Shown: positions 35,230 to 45,022, counted from the stretch's first letter. The stretch is 64,000 nt of DNA from Myxococcales bacterium (GCA_020633325.1 JACKDX010000001.1:992001-1056000), one strand, 5' to 3'. Notes: generated by a model not told the origin, from the sequence alone. Numbers and translations are program-made.

Positions 35230-35958
35230 ATGAAACAGGCACCCGTTCGCCCCGAGCTAGCGTTCGCGCTGGATGTGCCCGGCATGGCCGAGGCGCGAAA
35301 TATGGTGGCGCTTTTGGCGCCGGCGGTCGGAGTGTTTAAGGTCGGCCTCGAACTGTTTATCTCCGAAGGCCCAGACGCGGTACGGCTGATACACGACGCG
35401 GGCAGGGAGTGCTTTTTGGACTTGAAGCTTCACGATATTCCCGCGACGATGGCGCGGGCGGTCGAGGCAGCGGCGCGTTTGGGAGTGGCCTATCTCACGC
35501 TACATGCGCTGTCCGGTTTGGATGGCCTCGCACACGCGTCCCGTGCGGCCCGAGGTTCGGGACTCAAACTCTTGGCGGTGACGGTGTTGACCAGCATGGA
35601 TAGTGACGCGCTTAAACAGATAGGATTTGGCGACTCAGCGGAAGAGCTCGTTCTTCGGTTGGCTGAGCGCGCCGCGGAAGCGGGGGTGACCGGATTTGTC
35701 ACCTCTGCCCACGAGTGCCACAGCCTTCGGGCGCGACTTGGACAGGAGCCGCTCTTGGTGGTGCCGGGCATTCGGCCGGAGGGGGCATCCGCAGGAGATC
35801 AGCGCCGGCTTGCAACGCCCGCCTGGGCGATTGCGCAAGGCGCCGACCTGCTTGTCGTAGGACGGCCCATACGCGATGCCGATGATCCCCTCCGGGCGGC
35901 ACAAGACATATTAACTGCGATGAGGCGGGCTTGCGAGAGCCCAGCGGAAGCCCCGTGA
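35230..35958 (+). CDS. pyrF: Orotidine 5'-phosphate decarboxylase
   Basis: Last step of UMP synthesis, OMP to UMP and CO2, a TIM-barrel enzyme of 242 residues. Substrate strand FALDVPG, phosphate/Lys pair VFKVGLE, and the catalytic DLKLHD (Asp64, Lys66, Asp69). Phosphate-binding PGIRPEG and the terminal VVGRPIRDADDP are present. The last codons overlap the methyltransferase start as GTGA. pyrD, the step two before it, lies at 45023-46117. Confidence 0.96.
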   Translation: MKQAPVRPELAFALDVPGMAEARNMVALLAPAVGVFKVGLELFISEGPDAVRLIHDAGRECFLDLKLHDIPATMARAVEAAARLGVAYLTLHALSGLDGLAHASRAARGSGLKLLAVTVLTSMDSDALKQIGFGDSAEELVLRLAERAAEAGVTGFVTSAHECHSLRARLGQEPLLVVPGIRPEGASAGDQRRLATPAWAIAQGADLLVVGRPIRDADDPLRAAQDILTAMRRACESPAEAP

Positions 35959-36686
35959 AACGCCGAGTGATCGGTAAGCGCGCGGTGCACGAAGCGTTGC
36001 TTGCCCAAGGTGAGCTTCATGTAGTGTACGTCAGTGAAAAGGGCGGGGCTGGCCTTGCGGATCTTGTGAATCTCGCACGCCGCACCCGGATTGCCGTAGA
36101 GGAAGTCTCGTCCGTGTTTTTGAGTCACTTGGCCAAAGACCTGCCGCATCAAGGGATTGTGGCCATCGCAGGCTCATACTCTTACATGACGTTGGAGACT
36201 CTATGCGAGAGCGCAGAGGCGGGACCCAAGCATATCGTTGCGCTCGATGAGATCACCGACCCCCATAACCTGGGGGCCATCATACGCAGCGCTGTGGCGT
36301 TTGGCTTCCTCGGGATCATTATACCTCGACATCGGGCCGCATCGGTTACGGCTACAGTGGTGCGGGCTTCTGCGGGGTGTACCGAACGTGCCCGCGTGGC
36401 GCGCGTGAGCAACATATCGAAGGCGCTCACCTTTTTGCGGGAACAGCATGGTTATGAAGCGGTAGGGCTCGATGCACAGGCAGAAATCCCTTTGCAAGCC
36501 TTGGCGGCCAGTGATAGGAATCGGGTGCTCGTTGTCGGTTCCGAGGGCAGGGGGCTTCGCAGGCTGGTGTCCGAACATTGCGATCAGCTCGTGCGTATTG
36601 ACATGAAAGGGCGCGTAAATTCTTTAAACGCATCAGTTGCTGCTGCTATCGCCATGTACTCGTTATCGACCGCTCCCGTTCCATAA
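35955..36686 (+). CDS. TrmH/SpoU-family RNA 2'-O-methyltransferase (RlmB-like)
   Basis: Knotted SPOUT methyltransferase, 243 residues, likely methylating a guanosine ribose in 23S rRNA (RlmB type). The N-terminal substrate-binding domain (KRAVHEALLA) is followed by motif 1 DEITDPHNLGAIIRSA, motif 2 VVGSEGRGL and motif 3 SLNASVAAAIAMY. GTG 35955 is taken as the start since it overlaps the pyrF stop and has GCGGAAG before it; the frame from 35931 lies inside pyrF. RlmB versus another TrmH target cannot be settled by sequence alone. Confidence 0.92.
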   Translation: MKRRVIGKRAVHEALLAQGELHVVYVSEKGGAGLADLVNLARRTRIAVEEVSSVFLSHLAKDLPHQGIVAIAGSYSYMTLETLCESAEAGPKHIVALDEITDPHNLGAIIRSAVAFGFLGIIIPRHRAASVTATVVRASAGCTERARVARVSNISKALTFLREQHGYEAVGLDAQAEIPLQALAASDRNRVLVVGSEGRGLRRLVSEHCDQLVRIDMKGRVNSLNASVAAAIAMYSLSTAPVP

Positions 36687-36720
36687 TCCCATCCTTTAGC
36701 ACTCATTAGAGAAGACTGTC

Positions 36721-37818
36721 ATGAGCCCAGAATCTGTAAAGCGCGTTTGTATTCTTACCGGCGGCGGCGATGCTCCCGGACTCAATGCCGTCATACGCGC
36801 GTTTGTGCGTGGATGCATGAGTTTTGGTTTGGAAGTTTTCGGCAGCGAAGACGGCTTTGAGGGTTTGGTCCAGCCCGGACGCATCGTGCCGCTCGATTGG
36901 AAGTCCATTGAAGGTATTCTTCCCCGAGGCGGCAGCATGCTCGGCTGTTCCAATCGCGGCAATCCTTTCGCCTATCCCACGGTGGATTCGAAAGGAAACA
37001 CCGCCTATGTGGACGCCTCCGAGCAGGTGATTCAACGTCTGGCCGACCACCAGATCGACGTGACCGTCATGGTGGGTGGGGATGGGACCATGAACCACGC
37101 TTTGCGGCTGCAGAAGAAAGGGTTGAAGATCGTGGGCGTGCCCAAGACGATCGATAACGACTTAGCGGGCACCGATGTGACATTTGGTTTCAACACGGCG
37201 GTGCAGACAGCCACGATGGCGATCGATGCGTTACACTCCACGGCGGAGTCCCACGATCGCGTCATGATCGTTGAGCTGATGGGCAGGGATGCAGGCTGGA
37301 TTGCCCTGTATGCCGGCATTGCCGGGGGGGCCGACGTGGTATTGATCCCCGAGATCCCATATGAGATCGGACGCGTTGAGGCAGCCATTCGCGAGCGAGC
37401 CACACGCGGCGCGACATTTGCGATTGTGGTCATCGGAGAGGGCGCAAAGCCGAAAGGTGGTGAGGTATCGACGGTGCAAGCGGGCCGCACGGGACATTTG
37501 GCGCGTCTAGGGGGCGCAGGCCATCGTTTAGCTTTGGAGCTACAGGATCATATTCCTCACGAAATACGGGTCACTGTGTTGGGACACTTATTGCGGGGCG
37601 GCTCCCCTTCCTCATGGGATCGGGTGCTGGGCACGCGGTTTGGTGTGAAGGCCGCGGAACTGTGCCGTGATGCCAAGGTGGGCAGGCTGGTGAGCCTGGA
37701 CGGTGATGTTATCGTGGACGTTCCTCTAGAGCGCGCGGTCGAAGGTGGGCGCAGAGTGCCCTTGGATGGCGAGATTGTTTCGGTGGCGCGCCGCATCGGC
37801 GTGGAGCTCGGCGGTTAA
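36721..37818 (+). CDS. pfkA: 6-phosphofructokinase (Gly/Lys-type)
   Basis: Phosphorylates fructose-6-phosphate to the 1,6-bisphosphate, 365 residues. GGGDAPGLN begins the donor site; GGDGT (119-123) and PKTIDND (141-147) give Gly122 and Lys142, equal to Gly104/Lys124 of E. coli numbering. Gly104 is seen in ATP enzymes and Lys124 in pyrophosphate enzymes; the mixed state occurs in group III PFKs, for which ATP use is known in Streptomyces. MGRDAGWIAL and the hexose site RGGSPSSWDR are present. Monocistronic-looking, with a converging lipoprotein gene. Confidence 0.94.
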   Translation: MSPESVKRVCILTGGGDAPGLNAVIRAFVRGCMSFGLEVFGSEDGFEGLVQPGRIVPLDWKSIEGILPRGGSMLGCSNRGNPFAYPTVDSKGNTAYVDASEQVIQRLADHQIDVTVMVGGDGTMNHALRLQKKGLKIVGVPKTIDNDLAGTDVTFGFNTAVQTATMAIDALHSTAESHDRVMIVELMGRDAGWIALYAGIAGGADVVLIPEIPYEIGRVEAAIRERATRGATFAIVVIGEGAKPKGGEVSTVQAGRTGHLARLGGAGHRLALELQDHIPHEIRVTVLGHLLRGGSPSSWDRVLGTRFGVKAAELCRDAKVGRLVSLDGDVIVDVPLERAVEGGRRVPLDGEIVSVARRIGVELGG

Positions 37819-37819
37819 C

Positions 37820-38140
37820 CTACGGCGGGATCGGACGCAGCTTTACGCGAACGCGGGTTACGCCTGGCCGCAAAACGAGCCGCAGGTGATGCGGAAAGTG
37901 GCCTCGTGCTTTGATGACGATGTAATGCGTCCCCGTGCTTGTGAGCACAGTCTGGCGCAGGAGCGTTCGTCCGTTACCCACAAATGCATCATCGACGTAC
38001 ACGCGCGCATCAACGGGCTGTACGCTAAGATTAAGTCCTGGCGAGGTTGGCCGTCTCTCGGCACCGCAGGCGCTCAATAGAACGCATGCGACAACAAGTA
38101 GACATGCACGCGCCCATGGGCTCCGGAGGTCTATTCCCAT
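37820..38140 (-). CDS. Small PEGA-like lipoprotein
   Basis: 106-residue lipoprotein: hydrophobic core (ACLLVVACVLL), lipobox LSAC, then a compact beta domain with the PEGA feel (NLSVQPVDARVYVDDAFVG and a RGHFPHHLRLVLRPGVTRV strand pair). The ATG overlaps the 3' end of guaA by ten bases, so it is probably co-transcribed last in guaB-guaA. No link to purine synthesis is expected. PEGA domains usually sit on cell surfaces; function unknown. Confidence 0.75.
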   Translation of the reverse strand: MGIDLRSPWARACLLVVACVLLSACGAERRPTSPGLNLSVQPVDARVYVDDAFVGNGRTLLRQTVLTSTGTHYIVIKARGHFPHHLRLVLRPGVTRVRVKLRPIPP

Positions 38141-39663
38141 TCAATGGTTGCCGGCGGTTTGCTGGATATGTCGTAAACCACGCGATTGCAGCCCCTGACT
38201 TCGTTAATGATGCGACTTGATGCCCTGGCAAGAAGCTCATAAGGCAATCGAGCCCAATCTGCAGTCATGCCGTCTTGGGAATGTACCGCCCGAATAGCGA
38301 TAACGGATTCGTAGGTCCGTTCATCGCCCATCACGCCCACGGTTTGCACGGGCAAGATCACGCAAAAAGACTGCCATAACGTGAGATACAACTCTGACTT
38401 GCGCACCTCTTCTTCTAAGATGGTGTCCGCCTGTCGCAAAATTATCAACCGTTCCTCGGTGACCTCACCCAAACATCGGACAGCGAGACCGGGGCCGGGG
38501 AAAGGTTGGCGCGACAATACGTGGTGGGGCATGCCCAGGGCAGCCCCCACTTCGCGCACTTCGTCCTTGAAGAGTTCTTTCAAGGGCTCAATCAACTTGA
38601 AACGCATGTCTTTGGGGAGACCGCCCACATTGTGATGGCTTTTTATGACGGCGCTCGGCCCCTTAAACGAGACGCTTTCGATCACGTCCGGGTAAAGAGT
38701 TCCCTGCACCAAGTAGTTCACCTCGCCAAGTTTCTGTGATTCTTGGTTGAATACGTCGATGAACACGCGTCCGATGATCTTGCGTTTTTGCTCAGGGTCC
38801 GTGACGCCGGAAAGAGCGCTGAGAAACTGCTCCTTGGCATTCACGTGGACCAAGCGGAGGTGAAAGGCGTCGCGAAAGGTACGCACCACTTCCTCTGCCT
38901 CTCCTTGGCGAAGCAGCCCGTTATCCACGAAAATGCAAGTGAGCTGCTCCCCGATAGCACGGGAAACTAGCAATGCCGCCACAGAAGAATCTACGCCACC
39001 CGAGAGCCCACAAATGACGGAATCTTGTTTCACCTGCTCTCGAATAGCAGCTGTGCTTTGCTCAACAAACGAACCCGGCGTCCATGTGGGCTCGCAGTGC
39101 GCGATCTCGAACAAAAATGCCGAAATGATGTGCGTGCCTTGAGGGGTATGGTTGACCTCGGGATGGAACTGCACGCCATAGATGCGACGGGCCGAATCCA
39201 CCACCGCCGCAAAGGGAGTATTTACGCTTTGCGCAAGCGAGGTGAACCCTTGAGGAAGTTTTTGAACACTATCTCCGTGACTCATCCATACGTCGATGTG
39301 CTGTCCAACTCGGAAATCCTGAAGGATCCCCTGTGCCTGCAGGATTTCAAGCTGAGCTGCGCCGTATTCGTGCTCCTCGGCGCGGGTGACCTCTCCGCCC
39401 AACACGTGGCAGAACAACTGCATGCCGTAACAGATGCCGAGAATAGGGACACCTAACGCAAAAATCTCAGGACTTATCCGGGGTGCATTCGCGTCAAAGA
39501 CGCTGCGTGGGCCGCCGGACAATATGACCCCCTGGGGCTTGAGCTTGCGGACGTCCGCGACATCCATCGTGCAGGGATGAATCTCACAATAGACGCGCTC
39601 CTCGCGAACGCGTCTTGCGATGAGTTGCGTGTACTGCGAGCCAAAATCGAGAATCAAAATCAT
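38131..39663 (-). CDS. guaA: GMP synthase (glutamine-hydrolysing)
   Basis: Converts XMP to GMP using glutamine and ATP, 510 residues. Class I glutamine amidotransferase domain with Cys78 (ILGICYGMQ) and the His/Glu pair in VQFHPEVNHT; ATP-pyrophosphatase domain with SGGVDSSVAA; C-terminal dimer domain ending SKPPATIEWE, as in all GuaA. It lies 20 bases after guaB, the common order, with the pair covering IMP to GMP. Confidence 0.98.
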   Translation of the reverse strand: MILILDFGSQYTQLIARRVREERVYCEIHPCTMDVADVRKLKPQGVILSGGPRSVFDANAPRISPEIFALGVPILGICYGMQLFCHVLGGEVTRAEEHEYGAAQLEILQAQGILQDFRVGQHIDVWMSHGDSVQKLPQGFTSLAQSVNTPFAAVVDSARRIYGVQFHPEVNHTPQGTHIISAFLFEIAHCEPTWTPGSFVEQSTAAIREQVKQDSVICGLSGGVDSSVAALLVSRAIGEQLTCIFVDNGLLRQGEAEEVVRTFRDAFHLRLVHVNAKEQFLSALSGVTDPEQKRKIIGRVFIDVFNQESQKLGEVNYLVQGTLYPDVIESVSFKGPSAVIKSHHNVGGLPKDMRFKLIEPLKELFKDEVREVGAALGMPHHVLSRQPFPGPGLAVRCLGEVTEERLIILRQADTILEEEVRKSELYLTLWQSFCVILPVQTVGVMGDERTYESVIAIRAVHSQDGMTADWARLPYELLARASSRIINEVRGCNRVVYDISSKPPATIEWE

Positions 39664-39683
39664 GGTGCTACCAAGTGTTAAGG

Positions 39684-41165
39684 CTAGCCTCGACCGCTTT
39701 CCGTGGCATGAGGTTGATAGTTCGGCGACTCCTGCGTTACCACGACGTCGTGGACATGACTCTCACGAACGCCTTGCGCGGTTTGCTCCACGAATCGCGC
39801 CTTCCTGCGCAGTTCATCCATGGTTCGACATCCAGTATATCCCATGCCCGAGCGCAGGCCGCCCACGAGCTGATAGACGATGCTTGATAGGGAGCCACGA
39901 TACGGAACGCGCCCCTCCACGCCTTCGGGCACCAATTTCTCAACTTCTTCGATGTCGCTTTGGGCGTACCTATCGCTTGAGCCCAAAGACATTGCCGCCA
40001 AAGAGCCCATACCACGGTAGCTTTTGTATGTGCGGCCTTGATACAAAATACGCTGACCTGGCGCTTCATCGGTGCCTGCCAGCAAGGAGCCAATCATTAC
40101 GCAATGTGCCCCTGCCGCAAGCGCCTTGACGATGTCCCCTGAATATTTGATGCCGCCGTCTGCAATGATGGGCGTATCGGTCTTTTCAGCCGCCTTTGCG
40201 CAATCGGCTATGGCGGTGATCTGTGGAACTCCGATGCCGGCAACGACCCGGGTGGTGCAAATGGAGCCTGGTCCCATGCCCACCTTGATCGCGTCCGCGC
40301 CGGCGTCAATGAGGGCCAAAGTCCCATCCTTTGTGGCTACATTGCCTGCAACCAGAGGGAGTCTGGGATAGCGTTTCTTGATCGATGCTACTGCATCAAT
40401 GACAGCTTTGGTAAATCCATGAGCAGTGTCCACGGCAAGGATGTCCGCACCCGCATGAATCAAAGCTTCGGTCCGTTCTTGGGCATCGGCCCCCACACCC
40501 ACTGCAGCTCCCACGCGCAAGCGACCCAAGGTGTCCTTGTTGGCCTCTGGGTAATGCTCGGCCTGCAAGAGATCGCGGATCGTGATCAGTCCCACCAGCT
40601 GTCCGGCATCCCCCACCACAAGAAGCTTTTCAATGCGATGTTGATGTAGCAATTCGCGGGCGCGCTGTTGCGATACCCCTGTGGGCACCGAGACCAGCTT
40701 TCTCGTCATATGTTGCTCGACGCTCTGGTCGAGCTTTTGTTGGAAGCGCAAATCACGACTGGTGAGAATCCCGACCACGCGCTCATCTTGCACCACCGGC
40801 AATCCCGAGATGTTGTGCTGGCGCATCAACGCCAGAGCATCGCCCAAAGATCGTGAGGGATGGATGGTAACGGGATCTAAAATCATCCCACTTTGGGCGC
40901 GCTTGACCTTAAGTACCTCGCGCGCCTGCGCTTCGACAGACATATTCTTGTGGATGAACCCTACGCCACCTTCACGCGCCATTGTGACAGCCGTGCGCCA
41001 CTCAGTGACTGTATCCATCGCGCTTGAGATCAACGGGATAGACAGCTCAACGCCGATGGCACATCGGGTGCGGAGATCCGCATCCCGCGGCAGAAAATCC
41101 GCATATCCCGGCAGCAGCAGTACATCATCAAACGTTAATGCTTTGGGTAGTCGTTCTTCCAGCAC
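39684..41165 (-). CDS. guaB: IMP dehydrogenase
   Basis: Oxidises IMP to XMP with NAD, the committed step to GMP. 493 residues. N-terminal ALTFDDVLLLPGY, two CBS domains (about 95-210), catalytic Cys loop GMGPGSICTTR, the flap after YRGMGSLAAM and GCRTMDELR near the end. GTG 41165 is chosen because AGAGG sits five bases upstream and the length then matches E. coli; an in-frame GTG at 41210 lacks a ribosome site. First gene of guaB-guaA. Confidence 0.97.
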   Translation of the reverse strand: MLEERLPKALTFDDVLLLPGYADFLPRDADLRTRCAIGVELSIPLISSAMDTVTEWRTAVTMAREGGVGFIHKNMSVEAQAREVLKVKRAQSGMILDPVTIHPSRSLGDALALMRQHNISGLPVVQDERVVGILTSRDLRFQQKLDQSVEQHMTRKLVSVPTGVSQQRARELLHQHRIEKLLVVGDAGQLVGLITIRDLLQAEHYPEANKDTLGRLRVGAAVGVGADAQERTEALIHAGADILAVDTAHGFTKAVIDAVASIKKRYPRLPLVAGNVATKDGTLALIDAGADAIKVGMGPGSICTTRVVAGIGVPQITAIADCAKAAEKTDTPIIADGGIKYSGDIVKALAAGAHCVMIGSLLAGTDEAPGQRILYQGRTYKSYRGMGSLAAMSLGSSDRYAQSDIEEVEKLVPEGVEGRVPYRGSLSSIVYQLVGGLRSGMGYTGCRTMDELRRKARFVEQTAQGVRESHVHDVVVTQESPNYQPHATESGRG

Positions 41166-41170
41166 AGGCG

Positions 41171-41175
41171 CCTCT
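41171..41175 (-). promoter_or_regulatory. Ribosome-binding site deciding the guaB start
   Basis: AGAGG on the minus strand, five bases before GTG 41165; the upstream GTG at 41210 has none. Confidence 0.65.
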
Positions 41176-41271
41176 TTCGGTTGGGCGCAATATAGCTTTT
41201 TTTGAACCACTTCGCTTGTAGATTTCTGAGCGGCAGGTTGCAGGGCCTGCCGGGCCAGGGTAAAAATCCCT

Positions 41272-41763
41272 ATGACCGTGCCCGCTTCGGAAAATTCCGC
41301 GGATATGCCCGCTCCTGTGGTGGGTTATTTCGCGCAGGCAATGGCCATACATCCCCCGCCCGACGCCCTCGAACGCCGCAATGCGCTGCTGGCGCATCTG
41401 TTGGGCGCGATTGGCATGCTGGTCAGCTGTGGGCTGCTCGGCCCTGTTTTGCCGCTGCTCGTGCTTGTGCTCAGCAAGCGGAGGACGCCATTTGAGATGT
41501 TCCATCTTCAACAAAGTGTGCTTTTTCAGCTTTGTCCTTGGGCCGTTGCGCTACTATTTGGCGTTCTCTCAATAGCCGGGCCGACCCTGGGTTTTGTCTT
41601 TTTCGGCATTTTGCTCATACTGTTGGGCTTGGTCGAAGCGTTGGCTTTGGTGTACGCCATTGTCATGGGTCTTTCCGCGCAACGGGGCCAATGGTCGAGT
41701 TACGCGTGCGTGGGCAAATACGTGATGCAAAGACAGCGACCCTTTTTCTCGGGATTCCTGTAA
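41272..41763 (+). CDS. DUF4870/Tic20-like membrane protein
   Basis: 163-residue inner-membrane protein with three to four helices. The pattern is that of DUF4870: a polar start, first helix pair (LLGAIGMLVSCGLLGPVLPL), the conserved SKRRTPFEMFHLQQSVLFQ turn, then two further helices (FVFFGILLILLGLVEALALV). The start could be ATG 41272 or 41305. It is divergent from guaB and converges with the nuclease gene. Function of the family is not established. Confidence 0.75.
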   Translation: MTVPASENSADMPAPVVGYFAQAMAIHPPPDALERRNALLAHLLGAIGMLVSCGLLGPVLPLLVLVLSKRRTPFEMFHLQQSVLFQLCPWAVALLFGVLSIAGPTLGFVFFGILLILLGLVEALALVYAIVMGLSAQRGQWSSYACVGKYVMQRQRPFFSGFL

Positions 41764-41775
41764 GCCGCTTGGTGG

Positions 41776-44700
41776 TCAGTCTGAGTCAGAGAGGTCGACG
41801 CTGGGGATGCGACAGAGTGCGGGGTAGTCGCAGGTCGCGCATGCGCCCGGCGCAGGCCTGAGCCCGTGCTCGGGGTTGCGCATGATCGCGACGAGTGAGG
41901 CAATCTTTTCACCCAAGGGTGTGCATGTCCCATCCGCGGAAACGAGTTGCAGTAAATCGTCCGGATTTCGTGGGTCATGTTTCCATGCCTTGGTAGCGAA
42001 TAGCTCCCTCAGCGTTGGCATGACTTCGCCATCTCGCAGCGCAAGATATCGCGCATCACTGGCATACCCTGGGCTTTGCTCCGCGCACGCCGCAGCATAA
42101 ATGGGCAGTTGCATCGCGCTATGACCCAGCGCGTCGGGAGTAAGCTGTTTTTTTAACATCGCAGCGCCCGAGCGCTTCAGATCGGCGGCCCGCCAGCACG
42201 CTCCATTAAATTCAACCAAGTCGATCCGGCCGTGAAGCCATAGCTCATCGTGCGAGGCGGGATCGGGGAACTTAAGCGGCGGCCACGCTCCATCCGGACC
42301 AAAGCTCAGCTCGACGTATCGAGGAGAAAATCCATCGTCCCGCGCATACATATGCTCGATCAAGGTGAGCAAGCGCGTTCGGAGTATCTTTTTTCGATGC
42401 TCAAAAAGGCCCTCAGGTAGTTGCGCGTGGCCCCACTGCTCGTCAAACACGCGATCGATGGCAACCGTAGCAATGCTAAGCGCGGACTGGACGTTTTCAG
42501 AGCGATATCGTCCCATCTCATGGGCGATGAGGGCACGCATGACGGCTTCAAAACACAGGTGCGCAAATCGGCCGTCCTCACGCGGATGCACATCGTATTC
42601 TACCGGCAATGTTTGGTTCAATCGCAGCACCCGGCGTGCATAATCTTGAAACGGGCACTTAAGGGTGGTCTCGAGGGCGGAAGGAGAGACAGGGTTTTCC
42701 TTCGAGCCGGGGGGCAAGTCTCCCCAGAGCTCCGTTTCCACGCGTCCTGTATATGCCGTGTGATGGGAGATGCCATGGCTGAATGCATGGGCAAGCCGTA
42801 GCCTCTCGATCTGAACGCGGCGAACGATGGATGTCAGTGCGAGGTCTGGAATTTCGATATCGCGTAGTGCCGCCACTTCTTCTTCGGCGAGGGGCTCGGC
42901 GGCGTCCCCTGGTGCAACTGGGCATAGCGCACCCAGGGCGGCTCGACTTCGCTGTTCTAACCCAAACGCCTGCGCCGGATTAAGGATGGGCGTCTCGACA
43001 TGCTCGTGGACATGGAAATTCTGCTGTGACGCGCGGGCGAGCGCGAGACACTCCTCGAGAAACAACGAAGGCGCGCAAAGGCGGGCGCCAGATTCTTGAA
43101 CGAAATAGCTAAGAGAGAGACGTGACGTCGCCGAGGCAACGGTAAGGGCAAACAACAACGCCTCGTTATCGTGGTGATTTTCGATACCGACGGTTGCCTC
43201 GAAAGCAGATGTCGACCGTTGATGTGCTTTGTCGGGCGCGCGCTTGAGTAGCCGCGCCTCAAGTGTTGGCAACAATGCCACCGCGGGTGACGGAGCTGGG
43301 AAAATGTCCTCTACCAAGTGTGGAATGACGACAGCCTCGAACGTGTGCCCCACAAGATCCCGAACGGGGAGGATGCTTACTGCACCGTTCAGAGGACCGG
43401 GGGGAGAGATGGTTTGACGCTCTAGAGCATCGGCAAGAATACTCCAGAATGTCTCGGCGCCGATTGGCGTCGGAAGCTCGCGGGCCAATAGCTCAAGCTG
43501 ATTTAGCACCCGTTCGAGCGATTCCAATCCGAGTTCCTCCATGCCCAAAGCAAAACCGACCTCAATGTCGATAGGGTCCTCCCCTGCTCCCATGAGGGGG
43601 CCAAGTTCGGCTGGCCCTCTATGAGGCAAAGGAGCCCCACGATGGAATTCACACGCTTGAATCAATCGCCGCACATGTCCAAGGAACTGGTCCGCGGGTT
43701 GGCTCTCGCGGAAGGGCTTTAGCATGGTTTCTAAGCGTTTGATGGCTCGCACACATGAGGCGCTTGCGGAATCTCGACGATGTTCTAGGGCCGATATGAG
43801 CGCAGCAGGGGTCACATCGCCGGAGGTGAGAATCGAGGAAAGCGCATGAGTGATCTGCTGAGGCTGAGCGTGAACCAGGCGCTGGGCGTACGGGCTTGAT
43901 AGGAGAGCGATGAGAGAATCCGGTTGCCATGATCCGAAGGAGAGCCGCAAAAGTTGGGTGAACCATCGGAGCAACGACGATCCCGTCAAAGCCGGCTGGG
44001 GTAAAGGATGAACAGGGATGTCGCCATCGCGGAGCGCAAGTTGTAATAACTGCGCGCTTTCATCCATGCTGCGCATCGCGACCGCAATGCATTCAGGCGC
44101 AACTCCTTCTCTCATCCATGTTTGAATCTGCTCTACGATGGCAAGCCGCTCTCTCGACTTACTGCTTGATTGATGAATCGATATGCGGTCCCATTGGACT
44201 AGCGTTTCAGCCCGTGCACCGATTAGACTCTCTAATAGCCCGAGGCCTTTGTCTGAAGGTGCCTCTAACGCGGTTGGCAGAACCGTCAGCTGCAGCTTGT
44301 CCCCCGTCTGCTCAAACTGGCTCAGCAGTCTTCCTGTGCTGCGGAAGTAACGGGCAGGATTTTCATGATGCGGTACTTCCACGAGGACTTCGCACCGGCT
44401 TTTAAGCGCGGAGCTTAGCGCTTCCAGCAAACGCATCTGGATAGGTGAGAGTTGATAAGTCTGGCGAAACGTGATCTGGCGATAGTCCTTGAGACACTCG
44501 AGACCGTGCGCTCCCTTCTTGAGGGATTCAATTGTTTCGAGGAGCGCCAAGAGGTGGGTCCGGACTCTATGCTGGCTGAGGTAGGCCTCCCAGGCCCCAT
44601 ATAGATGCGCAAACGAGCGTAAATGCTTGCGTTCGAGGCCCAACGAATCGGCACCCAATGCCGCAAGCTGGGTGGCATTGAGCCCCAGCTCACCGCAGTG

Positions 44701-44988
44701 CTGCAAGGCTTTCTGAAGCACTGGCACAAACCCCGGGGTGCTGCGCATCCTCGAGTAATCCTTCCCGAGTGGCTCCGTCGAGACAAACATGCGAAGCCAC
44801 GAATGCTCTTCTGCCGAAGAAAGTACGCGCACGCGCTTTTCCAGCAGTGCTCGAGCCATACGCAGCTCAAAGTCGTTCATGCTGAGCGCTTTAGGGTCCC
44901 AGCACACACCCGTCGCCCCGCGACGCGCTTCCTCAGTACGATGTCTGTGCACCAGACTGTGGCTCGGATAGATGAGCAATTCCGCCAT
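41776..44988 (-). CDS. AddB/RexB-type PD-(D/E)XK exonuclease with Fe-S cluster motif
   Basis: 1070-residue protein like the AddB subunit of double-strand-break resecting AddAB. The N-terminal two thirds is a worn helicase-like fold without an intact Walker A. The C-terminal nuclease domain begins near TLKCPFQDYARR and has HLCFEAVMRAL, the metal-binding HGRIDLVEFNG and AADLKRSG, and PIYAAACAE. The Fe-S ligands are the Cys of KCPF plus CATCDYPALC (C-x2-C-x5-C) at the end. The ATG at 44988 avoids overlap with pyrD, from which it is 34 bases away; an upstream ATG at 45072 is less likely. No AddA helicase gene is in the window. Confidence 0.85.
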   Translation of the reverse strand: MAELLIYPSHSLVHRHRTEEARRGATGVCWDPKALSMNDFELRMARALLEKRVRVLSSAEEHSWLRMFVSTEPLGKDYSRMRSTPGFVPVLQKALQHCGELGLNATQLAALGADSLGLERKHLRSFAHLYGAWEAYLSQHRVRTHLLALLETIESLKKGAHGLECLKDYRQITFRQTYQLSPIQMRLLEALSSALKSRCEVLVEVPHHENPARYFRSTGRLLSQFEQTGDKLQLTVLPTALEAPSDKGLGLLESLIGARAETLVQWDRISIHQSSSKSRERLAIVEQIQTWMREGVAPECIAVAMRSMDESAQLLQLALRDGDIPVHPLPQPALTGSSLLRWFTQLLRLSFGSWQPDSLIALLSSPYAQRLVHAQPQQITHALSSILTSGDVTPAALISALEHRRDSASASCVRAIKRLETMLKPFRESQPADQFLGHVRRLIQACEFHRGAPLPHRGPAELGPLMGAGEDPIDIEVGFALGMEELGLESLERVLNQLELLARELPTPIGAETFWSILADALERQTISPPGPLNGAVSILPVRDLVGHTFEAVVIPHLVEDIFPAPSPAVALLPTLEARLLKRAPDKAHQRSTSAFEATVGIENHHDNEALLFALTVASATSRLSLSYFVQESGARLCAPSLFLEECLALARASQQNFHVHEHVETPILNPAQAFGLEQRSRAALGALCPVAPGDAAEPLAEEEVAALRDIEIPDLALTSIVRRVQIERLRLAHAFSHGISHHTAYTGRVETELWGDLPPGSKENPVSPSALETTLKCPFQDYARRVLRLNQTLPVEYDVHPREDGRFAHLCFEAVMRALIAHEMGRYRSENVQSALSIATVAIDRVFDEQWGHAQLPEGLFEHRKKILRTRLLTLIEHMYARDDGFSPRYVELSFGPDGAWPPLKFPDPASHDELWLHGRIDLVEFNGACWRAADLKRSGAAMLKKQLTPDALGHSAMQLPIYAAACAEQSPGYASDARYLALRDGEVMPTLRELFATKAWKHDPRNPDDLLQLVSADGTCTPLGEKIASLVAIMRNPEHGLRPAPGACATCDYPALCRIPSVDLSDSD

Positions 44989-45022
44989 GGGTGAGTGATT
45001 GTGCGCTCTCAGGCTGGTGCGT

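Noticed and set aside
41231..41250. Hairpin GGCAGG/CCTGCC upstream of guaB
   Set aside because: Stem of six pairs without a T-run or known motif; too weak to call a terminator or purine riboswitch.
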